Below, one piece after another: positions 24,887 through 37,221 of a DNA stretch of 64,000 bases. The stretch spans positions 47,370,726-47,434,725 of the forward strand of contig CM053266.1 of the NCBI GenBank assembly GCA_028583415.1, given 5' to 3'. The notes beneath the pieces were generated by a model. It searched no databases. It saw only the letters and a list, made by a program, of their open reading frames with translations, and had not been told where the DNA came from. This DNA is from Protea cynaroides (lineage: Eukaryota; Streptophyta; Magnoliopsida; Proteales; Proteaceae). The position numbers and the translations under genes were made by a program. Positions within the stretch are counted from its first letter, which is position 1; every line of letters begins with the position of its first letter.

Positions 24887-26829
24887 ATACTGGAATGATA
24901 TTTACTTTTGTTTACATGATGGTGGTTGTTGAATGTGGGAATAAATTGTTTTTTATTACTTTGGGTCTGCCATTTAGAGTATATTAGAAGAGGAAGAGGA
25001 ACTGTCACTTTAATCAGAGGATTACACTTAAAATTTATAGCAAATGCATCCACAGCCTGAGAAAAGCTGGCGACAGGCCTACCCTTCACTCTTGATTGAT
25101 ATGTTTTTTGTTCATCTTGGTTCTCATAGTGGTGTACATTTTGAGGCAGACATAAATTTTATTTTCTAATTACATCCATACGTGATACCTATTTTAATGG
25201 TGAAATGTAAAACTGAGGATATGATGGATCGTGTCAGGTAGTCTTGCCAACTAAAAAAGTGTGCGATATCAAACAAAATCCGTGTTTGGCACTTGGAAGA
25301 TTATACAAATATACTGACACAAACTTAGAACACCTTGGGTTGGCCAGTGCTTTAGCATACAATAAGCCAATCATTTAATCAAGCTGGGGGAAAAGGAGAA
25401 ACTACAAAGATGCCAGATGATAAAGTTCCACTGGATTCCAAAGTCATTTGGATTTTATTCAGGATGCAATTTCACAATTTAAACATTAGAAATCAGAGCT
25501 GCTTAATTCATGTGGACATAGTTGATCCAACCATCGCAACCATTTTTTTGGATCAAGCAAACTTCAGGTAGGAACCCACTCAATTCTGGTTACTGAACCT
25601 CTTGAGTCATGAGTTGATGCGACCCTTATTAAGTGCCCCATACGTAACTGTACAGTCAGTCCTATATCACAAGGCCAATGCCATTTGATATAATTTCTTG
25701 TATCATGTATTTTTACCTCTTTTTGGATCAGCTAGCCATTCACTGTCGAATGTGAACCATTTCAATGAGTTTCATTAATCTGTCACAAATAGGGTTGATC
25801 CAGTCACCAAGAGAAACATAAGCAAGAGAAATAAAGAGAATGGTTCCCAACTTTCCATGATACCCCATCTATACCTTGTGCTCATTAAATAACCATAGTA
25901 ACTAAAAATATGAAACAGCTACCAAGGATTTATACTCAGGTACCGGAACAGGGATCAGGCTATGCCAGTTCCAATCTGTAATGCCCGACGGCAAGTATTA
26001 TTAACTGGACTGTAGACACCAATCCGTCGTCCAATTCCCAAACAATTGAAACCTTGATCACAACTACATCTGAAGATTCTTTTGCTCAATTTCGGGGTAT
26101 GTTACAACTTGCCCTTTGTTCTAAATCGAAGTACAGACGGCTAAAATTTACCACATCAGATAATTCGAATGTCACAACAATCTCTTTAGATTAACCATGG
26201 ACATGCATGATATGCTGACACCAGACCCCATGTGATATACTGACACCAGACCCCATGGACTGCATGATGTTCTGATGTTGTGTAACAAACATAATTTCAA
26301 AATCAAACAAGCCTCTGACTTTAGTCCCAGAATATTTCAAAACTTTACTCTAATTTCATAGGAAACGCGATACAAGCCAATCTCATGTGTACATATAAAT
26401 GAACAAACTGATTTGCTGCACAAACCAAAAAGAATATTGTTCCTGACGTCTAAATTACAGTAGTGGTAGTTATCCAACCCCAAGCCCCACATCCCTCTCT
26501 AAAAGTACATATCACCATCAAGCAGCACCAGCCACCATGGCAGTTTATAAAGTAAACTCTGAAGCAATATTACATAGAAAAGAGAGGATGGGAAAAGAAA
26601 CATAGTACAAGATACCCGGGATGATACTAACAACAGCAGCACCAGCAGCACACACCACATTACTCAAAGCAGAGATTTACAATTGGACATGGATTCACCA
26701 TTCCTTCGACATTTCCATAAACAAAGTCAGCTCATTAACACCCAACTCTGAAAATCACTTCAAGATGAACAATTGACTTTGAGAATCTAGCAGTCACGCA
26801 GCCCAAAGCTCTTCCAAGAAGCACACTAC
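24887..26829. other. Convergent intergenic region
   Basis: It lies between the esterase stop (plus) and the LMBR1 gene stop (minus), so both 3' UTRs should be here. A 25 bp tandem duplication at 26208-26257 shares CTGACACCAGACCCCATG. A CAGCAGCACCAGCAGCAC tract lies near 26633. I see no gene. Confidence 0.6.
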
Positions 26830-29800
26830 TCAATTGGAAAGGTGGAATCTGCCAGTTGGTTTTCTCTTTCTCCATCCCTGAAAATATTCCAAAACAATAA
26901 GAGGATGTTCTAATTCCTGCTGGACACAGGATCTGAGGAGTATAACTTACAAAAATTGCATAATAAACAAGTGTGAGCCCTGCTAAAGCGACGAATGCAA
27001 TTTGAAACACATTATACCTGTAAAAGAAGGGAAAAATATATTAAATCCAGTCATCAGAGCATAAATATAGAAATAAGAGTAAAAAAAAAAGAGGTCTGTT
27101 GTAACTCACTTGTATAAATATTTAATTCCACGAAGAGATTGCAATGTGTGGCCAAATATTTCTTCAGCAGACGTTGCTTGGGCATAGTAACCAAAAGCTG
27201 TAGCACAGAACTGAATGACACTGCAATAGGAAAAAGGATTATGACAACCAATAAAAATTAAGCACTTGAGGAAAACTGCTAGAAACCTTCATAAATGGAA
27301 ATTTTGTGAAATATCAAGCCATTGGCATGGAATGACTTACAAACTTTTTCCAACAAAACCAAAAGGCAGTACAAAGAGTACTGCTCAGGTAAGATGGTGT
27401 GGTTCCATTCAGACCCCATCATATGAGATAATCACTAATTGGGCCCTGATTTCATGGTTTATGAATCCCCAAGTTACCATTTCAAGTGGGAGTGCAAACC
27501 CCAGGAACCTAGATCTAAGTCAATATCTAAGTCTAAGTACTTCTCTTGATAATCCATATAGGGTAGCTCATGTGAACACAATTCAAAAATAGATATAAAG
27601 TAATACACAGTGCTGGAACCCACTATCGGTTAATCTTTGGGGCTCACTAGTTGCTTTATTTTTCCTTTTCAGAATATTCAGCCCATGTTTTGTTGCTCTT
27701 CTCTGATTTAGTGTCAACAGTGAGCTTCACAAATAAGCCCCAATCTACTGTTTCAATATCCAGATAAAGAGTCAGGATGTCAGACAAGAAGCAGACCTGA
27801 TGGAGCAAAGGAGAATGAGTCCAACATTGAAAAGAAATGAATTCATAAGAGTCGCTCCCCACCTGGAAACAAAGGGTCAAATTGAGGATAACAAACACAC
27901 AAAGAATGTCAACTGGTGACAACAATAAGAAAATGTAGAGCATTATTGAGAAAGGTTTCCTTACTTCATAGGGTGAATAGTTATGAAAACCAATCTCAGA
28001 CCGAGCATCATTGCCCCAGCAATAACTGCTATCAGAAGGTAGAAGCAGAAGAAGGCAAACGCCGCAGTACCTAGAAGGCCTGGTCAAGTAGTAGAATCCA
28101 GAAGTCAGACACCAAGAAGGAAAAGCCCACTCCTGAGCCGGGGGTTGATGCAAAGATTTCGTCACAACTTACCCCAGACATTGTCCAGTTGGATGAAAAC
28201 CTCATTAAGGAAAGGAGAAAGAGGAGGATTGATCAACAGATATATAACAATATGTGCCACCCAAGCCACTGATACAATCAACCTGGAAAGCAACAAATAA
28301 ATTGAGACTAAACTTCAATAGTCCACCAGAAAACATAAATAAAATAAAAAATCAGAAGTAGAGAGATTGCAGCAAAAATAACAAAGAAAACTTCATATGA
28401 CTTATAGAAATTGGGATAAAATTTAAAAAAATAAATAAAAAAAACGGTTTTGAACCTTTGATTTTCATTTACTAAATGATTGCTTATCAAAAACCATGAG
28501 GAGGAAAACAAAACACACACAACTACGGCAGTGCAAGACTCAAAGCCCCTGGTTTTAGCTTCCTAATAAAAAAATTAAAATAGACAATATAAAATGGTTC
28601 ATATTGGAGCTACCTCATTGCTATCACCAATAACTGTCACTGTTGCTAGAAAGAGAGGCAATATTCACCTAAATTTAGGTCTTAGAGGAAATTTAGACCT
28701 CTTCAAAATAAGAACTTCGGCATTTGCAGGAGGAAAGCCTCTGACCATGAGGATACACAGCTAATGAGACTAGGCAGTTATCAAACATACTAACTGGGCA
28801 GTCCACCAAACTGCTCAACAACTCAATAGAATATCAGCCATTAAAACATGTTTGAACCAATAATTTCAGGCAGTTCACCATTTCCACATCAGCTACCAAA
28901 AAGTGGCAAATGGAAGCATTAAAGTATGTCTCTCTACTCGAGTTCCTACTTGAAGAAGACAACAGTACCCAAGATCCACCATGTATCTTTAGTAGCTCCA
29001 AGTATTGAACAACAGAATAATTGATTACTCTGATGCCAACCAAAATCTATAAGCCCAGTGGTTTTCACAAATGAATATGGAGTCCTAAACTCAACCACTA
29101 CAGTCACACAAGGCTATATATATATTGTTTTCAATTTGAAAAATCAAGGCTATCTGCCTAGTAACTAAGAAACCTCCAAAGGGACCCATACTTGCTCCCT
29201 CTAAAGTTGTGTGGTTTGAAGCTCCAAGCATTGTGGAACCGTTCACCTCATGTTGGGACCATTTTGCTTTGAAGGAAATCCAAGGTATGCCAGGGAAGGG
29301 TGTGGTTCAGAAAGCAGTCACTTCTTCAAGTCATTGACAGCCTTAGATAGAAGAGACAAGGTAAGTTCATTTTCTTTGGAAGAAAAGGAAGCTTGCACTG
29401 AAGCCAAGGAACCCAAAGGGTGGACAAAGTGGCAACTCTCTCTTGAAGAAAAATTCAATGTCAAATAATTGCATGACAGTCATCAAGTTCTTCCACCGGA
29501 TGGCTTCAGCTAGAAAGACAGATATTACCAACTCAAGGTGGACACTAAAATAATCCCCACTGAAGGAAGAGAGGGGGGGGGGGTGGGTGGGGTTATCATT
29601 GCAACATCCAAAGGTGTTCCATTATCAGCCTAGATTGGATGATAAGAGTTTAATAGGCCTCTTGAGTTTTCATGAGTCTGAAATGTCGAAGGCACTAGTC
29701 AATTCTGTAGAAAATTTGGATGATAGAGAGAACTAGAACAATTTTTTGCCATTTTGTGGGTGGGAATAGGAAAAATGTATTCCTGAAGTCACCAAAACTA

Positions 29801-32800
29801 GTAATTGTCCTAGCATCTAGATAGGAAAAGATGTTAAGGTAAATTACTTTTAAAAGAATAAGCGGCATCCGTCGAAGTTTACAGATTCTAGATTGGGCTC
29901 ATATAACTGATGAGTGCATCCAATTAAAGAAGGATGGTTGGCAAAAAGGATTAGCGGTAGAAAACTTGGGAATAGCTGTATAACTGTGTACAGTGGGACT
30001 TCCTTGGATACATAATACATGTTTCATAATATCTGTTTTAGGAGCCTCTGGTTGCAAATAGAGGAAATAGATCCAAACTCACTACTATTTTAGCATTATT
30101 CACAGGATCAGATAGGGTTCCAGAATCCTACTGATGTAGATTAAGTTCCAGCACAAGTATTCACGCCGGAACAAGCCCAAATCCTAGTCTAATCGGTTAA
30201 ATAAGTAGCCTAATGGGTTATAGGACATTTTGTGTTTTCTTTTGTAAGGGACTTATTTTAAAAGCCCATTTATGGTGATAAGTGGTCCATGCGGATTGAG
30301 AAGTTTAAGGGTTGTTAGTGGAGTTAGTTTCCTTGTTAGTGGAGTTATTAATGAAGTTAATTTTATTGTGAGTGGAGAAAGGCCTTGAAAATGAGATGGC
30401 GCATACCAATGCTTGTCATGGTCTTGGATTTTCAATGCTTTATTTTGCAATTGGACTACTCTGTTTAGACTGAAACTTCATATGTGAGAAGGGACCTTGG
30501 GGTCTACCCATCGACAAAATTCAACCCCATCCAATCAATGCCATGTGGCATATAATTGCAGTGATCCGCAGAAACCTTCCAAAGTGTGCAAACCAGGAGA
30601 TAATATATTACAAATTTCATATGTACTTTATGTCTTTACCTTTTTAAAAAAGAAGAAACTATATATTTATTAAAAAAATAAAGTAATAAAAGAACAAATC
30701 CCACAGAATTTTTTTCCCATCCCAAAATTTATGATATATGCTCTCTAGACTACGCAAAGAACCTGCATGGCAATAGCTAGAGATGTATAATCATAAAACA
30801 GGTGTCTGTTCTGCCTTTGCAACTGACTAGAAATATAAGATAAATGCTTCTCATCCTTTTATCTCTTTTTTTAAGTAAAAAGGGAAATAGTAACCAAGTT
30901 CACCTAAAATAATTGTTTATCCTTTAGTCCAATAGGACCTACTAGAGTTTCCTAAAGATAACAATGAATGGATATGGAAGCATCAAAGTGAATGAACAAA
31001 CCAAACCATTTTGAGAATCAAATTTCATATCCTCAACATAGTAATGGAATCATATTTCTGGGCAGACCACTTACCCTATAATTCCCAATACAAATTTTGC
31101 CAGGTAGCCAAGGACAGTTAAAGCCCAAGCAGTCTCTGCCTGGATAAAGCAAGCAGTAAAATGAGATGCAGAAGAAATATTAACTAAATAGTCAGCATAA
31201 AATATACATTAGATTCCTAACCTTCTCTCCTTGAGGATACATCTCTTCTAAAGCTTTGACATCTTCTTCCAAAAGAAGCAACTCCTGAAAAGAATTAGCA
31301 AGCATGTAAGAAACTCCACACTCAAGCATACAAGGAATCCATGACTACTAAAACTCAAATCACAAATTCTACATTTAAAAAAATATATATGTCCCAGGAA
31401 GCAGGACACTCAAACCAAGAATTAACATAAGAAGCAAAAGAGAGAGATTGTAGAAGGACCAGAGAGTAAATTGCAAGTATACATGTCCTCGTAAGCTTCA
31501 GAAAAGGAAAACACGATGCAATCAAATTTAAATATTAAGTGACCTAACACAAGGGTAAGTACCTTTTCAACAGCCTTCACATTTTTACGCCATTTCCTCC
31601 CTTTAGAACCACTTCTCTCTTCTTGATGAAGCGCATCCGCTGCTTTCTTCAATTCTTTAGCTTTTTTACTCAGTTCAGTTGCTTCCTACAAGATATCGAT
31701 ACCACCCTCCATAATAAGTAGTTAATATTAACAAATATCCAAAAACAATCTCAGGGGAGCAGGTAATTTCTAAGATGCAATGCGTAATACAAGATGCACC
31801 TTGACATACTGTGAACGGGTAATAACAGCTTTTGGACGCCGGATAAATGAAAATATTAGCCCCAAAGGTAGGCAAGCAATACCAACACCACCAAATATCT
31901 GCAATGTCAAGATTGTCATCAGTGATAGACTCTCCCAAAAGGTCAAACTCTATCCATATTTTTATAACCCCCCCATCAGATAACATAATATCCAAGTACA
32001 TAACTTGAACATGTTTCTGTCAAGAATCAAGATAACTTCAAACATGACTCTAAAGACTGCAGATCCATATTTTCAAATGATAGATAGGATGATATGTACT
32101 TATGTAACCCCTCTAAACTTGAATCTAACATCCAAGGTGCAATACAATTATAATAGACACAAAGCCCCAAAAGGAAAATTGAAGTTTAGAAGCATACAGA
32201 GAAAAGAACCGATCCAACGATGGTGGTGAGGGCAACAACATATTCCGGAAATGTGGTACGCATAGTCCAAGTTGTCGCTGACGAAGCACTTGCTGTGTAT
32301 GCTGAGCACTGGAGGAAAATTGCATATAAAGGTGGGAAAGAGGGGGTTAGAAAGTTTCACTGTGTACAAAACCATACTAGACCACCAACTCGAACCTCTC
32401 ATTCACCCTACCAACAAACCCCCCCAAAAAATGGTAATGAAGATATAACAGAGTAAGTGATAAAAATTGCAGTTTTGTTTTTGTTTACTGTAAATTCTCA
32501 TACTGACATTAAGACAAATCACCAGAACATTTCTACATTGAGCTGGAGTTCCGATTAAAAGTTGCCACTACAAAGAGAATCAGTGGTACACCCCCAGAAT
32601 ATGGAAATCAAAATGGAACCAGTCATATTCAGAAAGAAAATAGAACAAATGCAAAAGAACAGAACCTGATAAACAGAAGCACCACCAATACATGGCTGGC
32701 TACTAGAAAAATCCCACGAACTAGGGAAATTGGTTGTGGATGAAGAAAGGTGTCTAACAGTGAAGTCCACCTTTCCAACTAGACCTACACCATGAAACAG

Positions 32801-35800
32801 GAAAAAGAATATGTCAAGAAAGTATAAATGTAACATGTAAGTAAATAGAAAATCGGAAAAAGATGTGCTACTAGAAATGATGTCCAACCAATTTTATAAG
32901 TTATAAGAAGTTACAATGATGCAGGAGCATCCATGCTAGATTTTTTTTATGGTTTGATCTTTGTTTATCAGCAGTTAGCGCTTAGATTAAGATTTCCAGC
33001 AGGAGAGAGGTAATATTTAAACTTGGGTTGAGTTGTATTGTATTGTTTTTTGTTATAATCCCCCCCCCCCTCCTTCCGGCAGGGGGAGGGGGTGGTTTAG
33101 CATTTATAGGTTATGTTACTCAGGTTCAGGTATCAGCACAGGCATGTGTCGAGAAGTTGGATCCACTTAACAATAGGGATCAATGCTCCAATAGGAGATC
33201 AATGTGTACAAAAAGAAAAAAAAAAGAGTTTATAGTCTTAAAGATGTAGAAGCATGTGCTCCTTTTGAGATAAGCGTACAAATGTAAAACATAAATTAAT
33301 TAATTAATTAATAGACAAACTATATTTATGTCCCCTCCCTTTTTCATTTGGGGCTTAAGGCTCCAATTCTCAAACTCCCAGCTCAGTAAAGCTTAGTTGT
33401 CAAGGTGTCACCTAGGCAGCACCTTGGCAACAAAGCATTTTTTTGGAGGTAAGGCGTGCTCATGTCATTGTCATCTTCGCCAAGTGCCAATATCTGATAC
33501 TTGCTCGATAATAGTTGCTCCATTATACTTGCTCTATAACTGTTTGTTATCATTCTATGATAGAGTCTGTCGGTATCCGATACTTGCTCATTAAGGGCTT
33601 AGGGCCCAAAATCTACATGGTATGCATGCCGAGGTTGCCTAGGCATCGACTAGGTGCCTAGCCAGCGCCTTGGGTTGCTTTGTCAACTTGAGAACTACGC
33701 AACAGAGATTGACATACACAGTCAGAATCAAAGAACTTCCATGTCTGACTACTGGTAGGAGGACCCAACACAGATCACATACCCGTACCCTTGTCATGTC
33801 GTCTTGACATGGGTACTTTGGGGTAAGTAGCTATGTCCGAGTAACAGTGTGTAGCAGCAACACTTCTTTTTCCTCATTAACTAAATATTTGTCGAGCCTA
33901 GTCTCCTATGTCAATGGTGTGGTTTCGGATGGAAGAATGCGTATGAAATACAGCTGTGTTAGACATCGTTATGATGGTAGAAGTTAGCGTTAGAAAGATG
34001 TCCCAGTTACTCGGCTACTGGTAGGAGGATCCGACACAGATGCCATACCCATACCCTAGCCATGTGTTGACACGGGTACTTTGTGTTAAGTAGTTGTGTC
34101 AAGTAATATAGAGTATATCATCACTTTTTTTTCCTCATTAACTACTTAGTTTTCTAGTAAAATTTAGTTGGGTATGTCAATTGCATGGTTTGGACTGGAA
34201 GAATGCTTTTAAAGTCTTAAACATTTTTATAATATTTATTTTTAATCCATTTTCATTACATTTACAGCTGCACATCTTTTTCTTCCTCTTTGATGCTCGA
34301 AGAGAGAGAGGCAGTTGCGGCGGACAGGTAAGTGGCGACTCCTTTTCCTCCTCCTTTTTCCTCTTAATTCTTCATCCTTTTCTGTTTTCCTCTGTCCCCT
34401 GCTTCCCACCCCACCCCCCAACCCCTCCTTTCCCCCTTCTTCCGATGGATTTTTGGGACCTAGGCACCCAGACAAGTTGGCTGTCACTCGTCTAGATCCT
34501 GGAAACCAACTTTGCGCCTTGGCGATGCCTTAACAACTATGATAATGATGATAAAATGATTGCGCATAATCAGCAGAATCAAGCTCAAATAATGATGATT
34601 ACAATGGTAATACATGGAAATTATTGGAGAATTCAAAGATTAAAGCTGGAAAGACTTCTTCCAGTCAGACACAGGATGCGATAATTCAAAGCAACTAGTC
34701 AGTCTTTGTACAAAAATATACGGGACTAAGGTTCATAATTCCCAGCTGCATAGCAATGTTCTATATAATGGTTGCCCAAGTCTCTGATCTGATTGTAAAT
34801 TTATCCATACAAAAAACACCCACGCACCCAACGAAACAAGAAAGTGACCTATGTTACAAAGCATGACTTTCAAGAAAATCATCATCTGATCAGTTCCCCC
34901 AAGCAACCTTACACACCAATTCACTCTTTCCAACCCAAGGAATATATTCATAATCCCATGTAGAGTGAACTATAAAAATAAAATGAGATGGGCTACCTTT
35001 CCCACCAACCCAATGTACTAGCTGATTATTTCAGTGAACTGAATGACTTAAACCAAAACATAAAATAGGCTTAACCTCCTCTAATTTCATAGCATCAAAT
35101 TAAAGATGTTACCCTGTCCCTGGGGCCTGGACACCCTACAAGCCCTAGTTCTCCATGGGATGTTATTTGCAAATTTTTGGCTTGGCCTGCAAGTTTAACA
35201 TTACATGACATGACATGACAGTAGGCAAAACATCGCAAATTCTAAGGACTCATTTTGGTAGAACTTTTGAACGACATGAGTATTACTAATGCAAGGACCC
35301 CAGTATGAAACTAAATTGTTAAAGTTCCTTCAAAATTCGCAATGAGCCGCAAAACTCTAATCAGTTCGGACTTTTCTATTCTTTGTTAATTTTCATGAAC
35401 AAAGTTCAATTTAAAGCATTTTAGATGGAAGATTTAACACATGGGGGCAATTAGAAAGGAAAAGAAATGAAATAGTCAAACTAACCATATAAAATGCCAA
35501 GCACTAGAGCGCAAACAATGGCCGTCGTCACTACCCACAGTAATGCGCTCTTTAACCGTTTCGCTATGCTCCTGCAAACCCACACCACCATCACCAACAA
35601 CAATCCATCGTCAATTGTTTTCGTCGCTGAATAATAAAAAACTGAAACTATAAAGCCAATATCAAAATAATCTAAAAACCCTAGAATACCGACTTGTCCT
35701 GATCGCCTTCGTAGTAGAACATGGAAAAGGGGATAATGAAGAAAACAAGAACAGCATCAACGATGTAGACAACAAGCCATAGCGTCTTCATAGGCAATGT

Positions 35801-36043
35801 GAAATTACAAGCGCCATTGTAGATCGCGTGTTGACAGGCCGAACGATTAGCGACATCGGCTGGAAGCATGAGTATAGAAATGGCAGCAACAGAAAGACCC
35901 AGAACAACGACGAACTTAGGGAAATACGCTTGGTTCGCATCATCTGGATGCTGGTAGTTGACAAGAAGGTAGACATTGAAGATGAAAACAATAACACAGA
36001 CCACTATAGCGACGATAACCAGCGCAAGATTAAAATCCCCCAT
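26830..36043 (-). CDS. LMBR1/LIMR family multi-pass membrane protein
   Basis: Fourteen exons on the minus strand, in order: 36043-35694, 35571-35486, 32784-32666, 32308-32198, 31898-31800, 31685-31563, 31284-31222, 31139-31075, 28282-28173, 28079-27965, 27862-27797, 27220-27110, 27017-26951 and 26877-26830. They give 1,533 bases, 510 residues plus stop, essentially the family length (about 509). The start MGDFNLALVIVAIVVC leads into the first membrane helix. Typical stretches are VYLLVNYQHPDDANQAYFPK, YYEGDQDK, GLVGKVDFTVRHLSS and NPPLSPFLNEVF. I expect about nine membrane segments, with a charged, probably cytosolic coiled-coil loop at residues 256-317 (KKAKELKKAADALHQEERSG). It resembles Arabidopsis At5g01460/At3g08930. 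Vertebrate relatives are lipocalin-receptor-like and lysosomal proteins; the plant role is not established. Exon 1 needs the weak donor GTCGGT. Confidence 0.95.
28283..31074 (-). other. 2.8 kb intron 8 of the LMBR1 gene
   Basis: Between LMBR1 exons 8 and 9. It holds G-rich simple sequence at 29572-29592 and TE-like but unidentified sequence at about 29200-30480, including repeated TTAGTGGAGTTA phrases near 30310-30350. No gene is supported. Confidence 0.6.
33393..33697. mobile_element. Possible MITE of the CCTAGGCG type
   Basis: The left end has TTAGTTGTCAAGGTGTCACC then TAGGCAGCACCTTGGC. The right end, reversed, has TAGTTCTCAAG and CACCTAGTCGATGCCTAGGC. Such GCC/CCTAGGC-rich ends recur in many plant genomes. 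The TIR is imperfect and no target duplication is clear. A related end lies near 34515-34540. Confidence 0.45.
33742..34208 (+). repeat. Diverged ~200 bp direct repeat, two copies
   Basis: Copy 1 (about 33742-33945) and copy 2 (about 34008-34208) share CTACTGGTAGGAGGA, ATACCC(G/A)TACCC, GGGTACTTTG, TTCCTCATTAACTA and GGAAGAATGC in the same order. The offset is about 266 bp. They lie in LMBR1 intron 2 and have no coding signal. Confidence 0.75.
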
Positions 36044-37189
36044 CGCCCAAAGTTTTCCAATCGATCAGATCGATCCAAAACCGCTCGACCAATAGATCGA
36101 GGGACGAAGGATTTGATGTTCTTGTTGTCTCTCAGTGCGGGAAAAATCGTAAGAGAATCATCCAATCTCTTGTATTTTCTTCGCTTTTGAGAATTTGAAA
36201 AACCAGAAGAGAGCAGGCAGCAGGCAGGGGCGGAGGTTCGTGGGGCGTGAAACTTTGGTTTTTGACGTGTGACGAGTTTAATTACGAATTCACCCTCAAG
36301 TTTTATCAAATGATGATTACTACAAACATAGGATATAAGGAGTTTATAGTTTGGGTGTTTTAGGTAATTCAAGTACACCTCAGAACCTTCTGACAACCTG
36401 TCAAAGCGATGCGATCTGGAGATGTGAACATCTGATTTGAGAATATTAGAATAAAATAAGATACACACTCTATAAACATCCATAATAGTATCGTGCGTGG
36501 GTTCTGTTAGACGGTCGTTTAAAATAAAAAATATCAGCTGGACGGTCAATGTGAGGAATAGCCCCAAAAGAACCTATACGACGTAACAATTAACAATCCT
36601 ACCCCAAAAAAAAAAAAATGTAACAATTAACAAAGCAACTTTAATATTCCAATAATACCTCCCCTATATCAACCATGTACTATCCTATATGATTTTAATT
36701 TTTGGATAAATATCTTACATGATATTTAAAAAATAAAAATAAAAATTGATGAGGATAAAGTAAAAAAATTCTCCTTTTAATATCATTGCAACTAGCATCG
36801 TCAATTTTATGACCAATCAAATCTAAATTAATTCCAAACCAACCTAGACAAAATGGATAGTAGACATGTTTCGGGTTAACTGGTTATAATACTTCTCGGT
36901 CTCGGTCCGGTCCAAGTTAGTTTGAAACTGAACCATTAAGGCGAATCGATTTTCATCATGATCCGAATTAAACCGGATGTCAATGATTTTGACATATTGT
37001 GGTCAACTCCATTGGCGCTAAAGTAAGATGGTATCCTTTACTGGACCAGTAAATGGATCTAAAACAAAAATCGGTCCAAAGTCAGTCTAATAATAAATCG
37101 ATACCAGACTGGCCCATTTGTTAATGTATATAATGCAGTTCACCTAACTTGAACCTCTTAATAGACATGTTTTGATTTGGCCCAGACTA

Positions 37190-37221
<32 letters not shown>

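Larger units (their letters stand above)
32785..35485 (-). other. 2.7 kb intron 2 of the LMBR1 gene
   Basis: Between LMBR1 exons 2 and 3. It contains a C-run/G-run segment (33061-33096), TAAT repeats near 33295-33311, the CCTAGGCG-type MITE (33393-33697), a diverged direct duplication (33742-34208), another CCTTGGCGATGCCTTAACAA end near 34515-34540, and TGACA repeats near 35205-35220. Confidence 0.65.

Noticed and set aside
34242..34533. Overlapping ORFs on both strands
   Set aside because: A pyrimidine-rich tract in LMBR1 intron 2 lacks stops by composition. No family match.
36004..36567. 187-codon minus-strand ORF
   Set aside because: It overlaps the LMBR1 leader and start in a different frame and has no recognisable domain.
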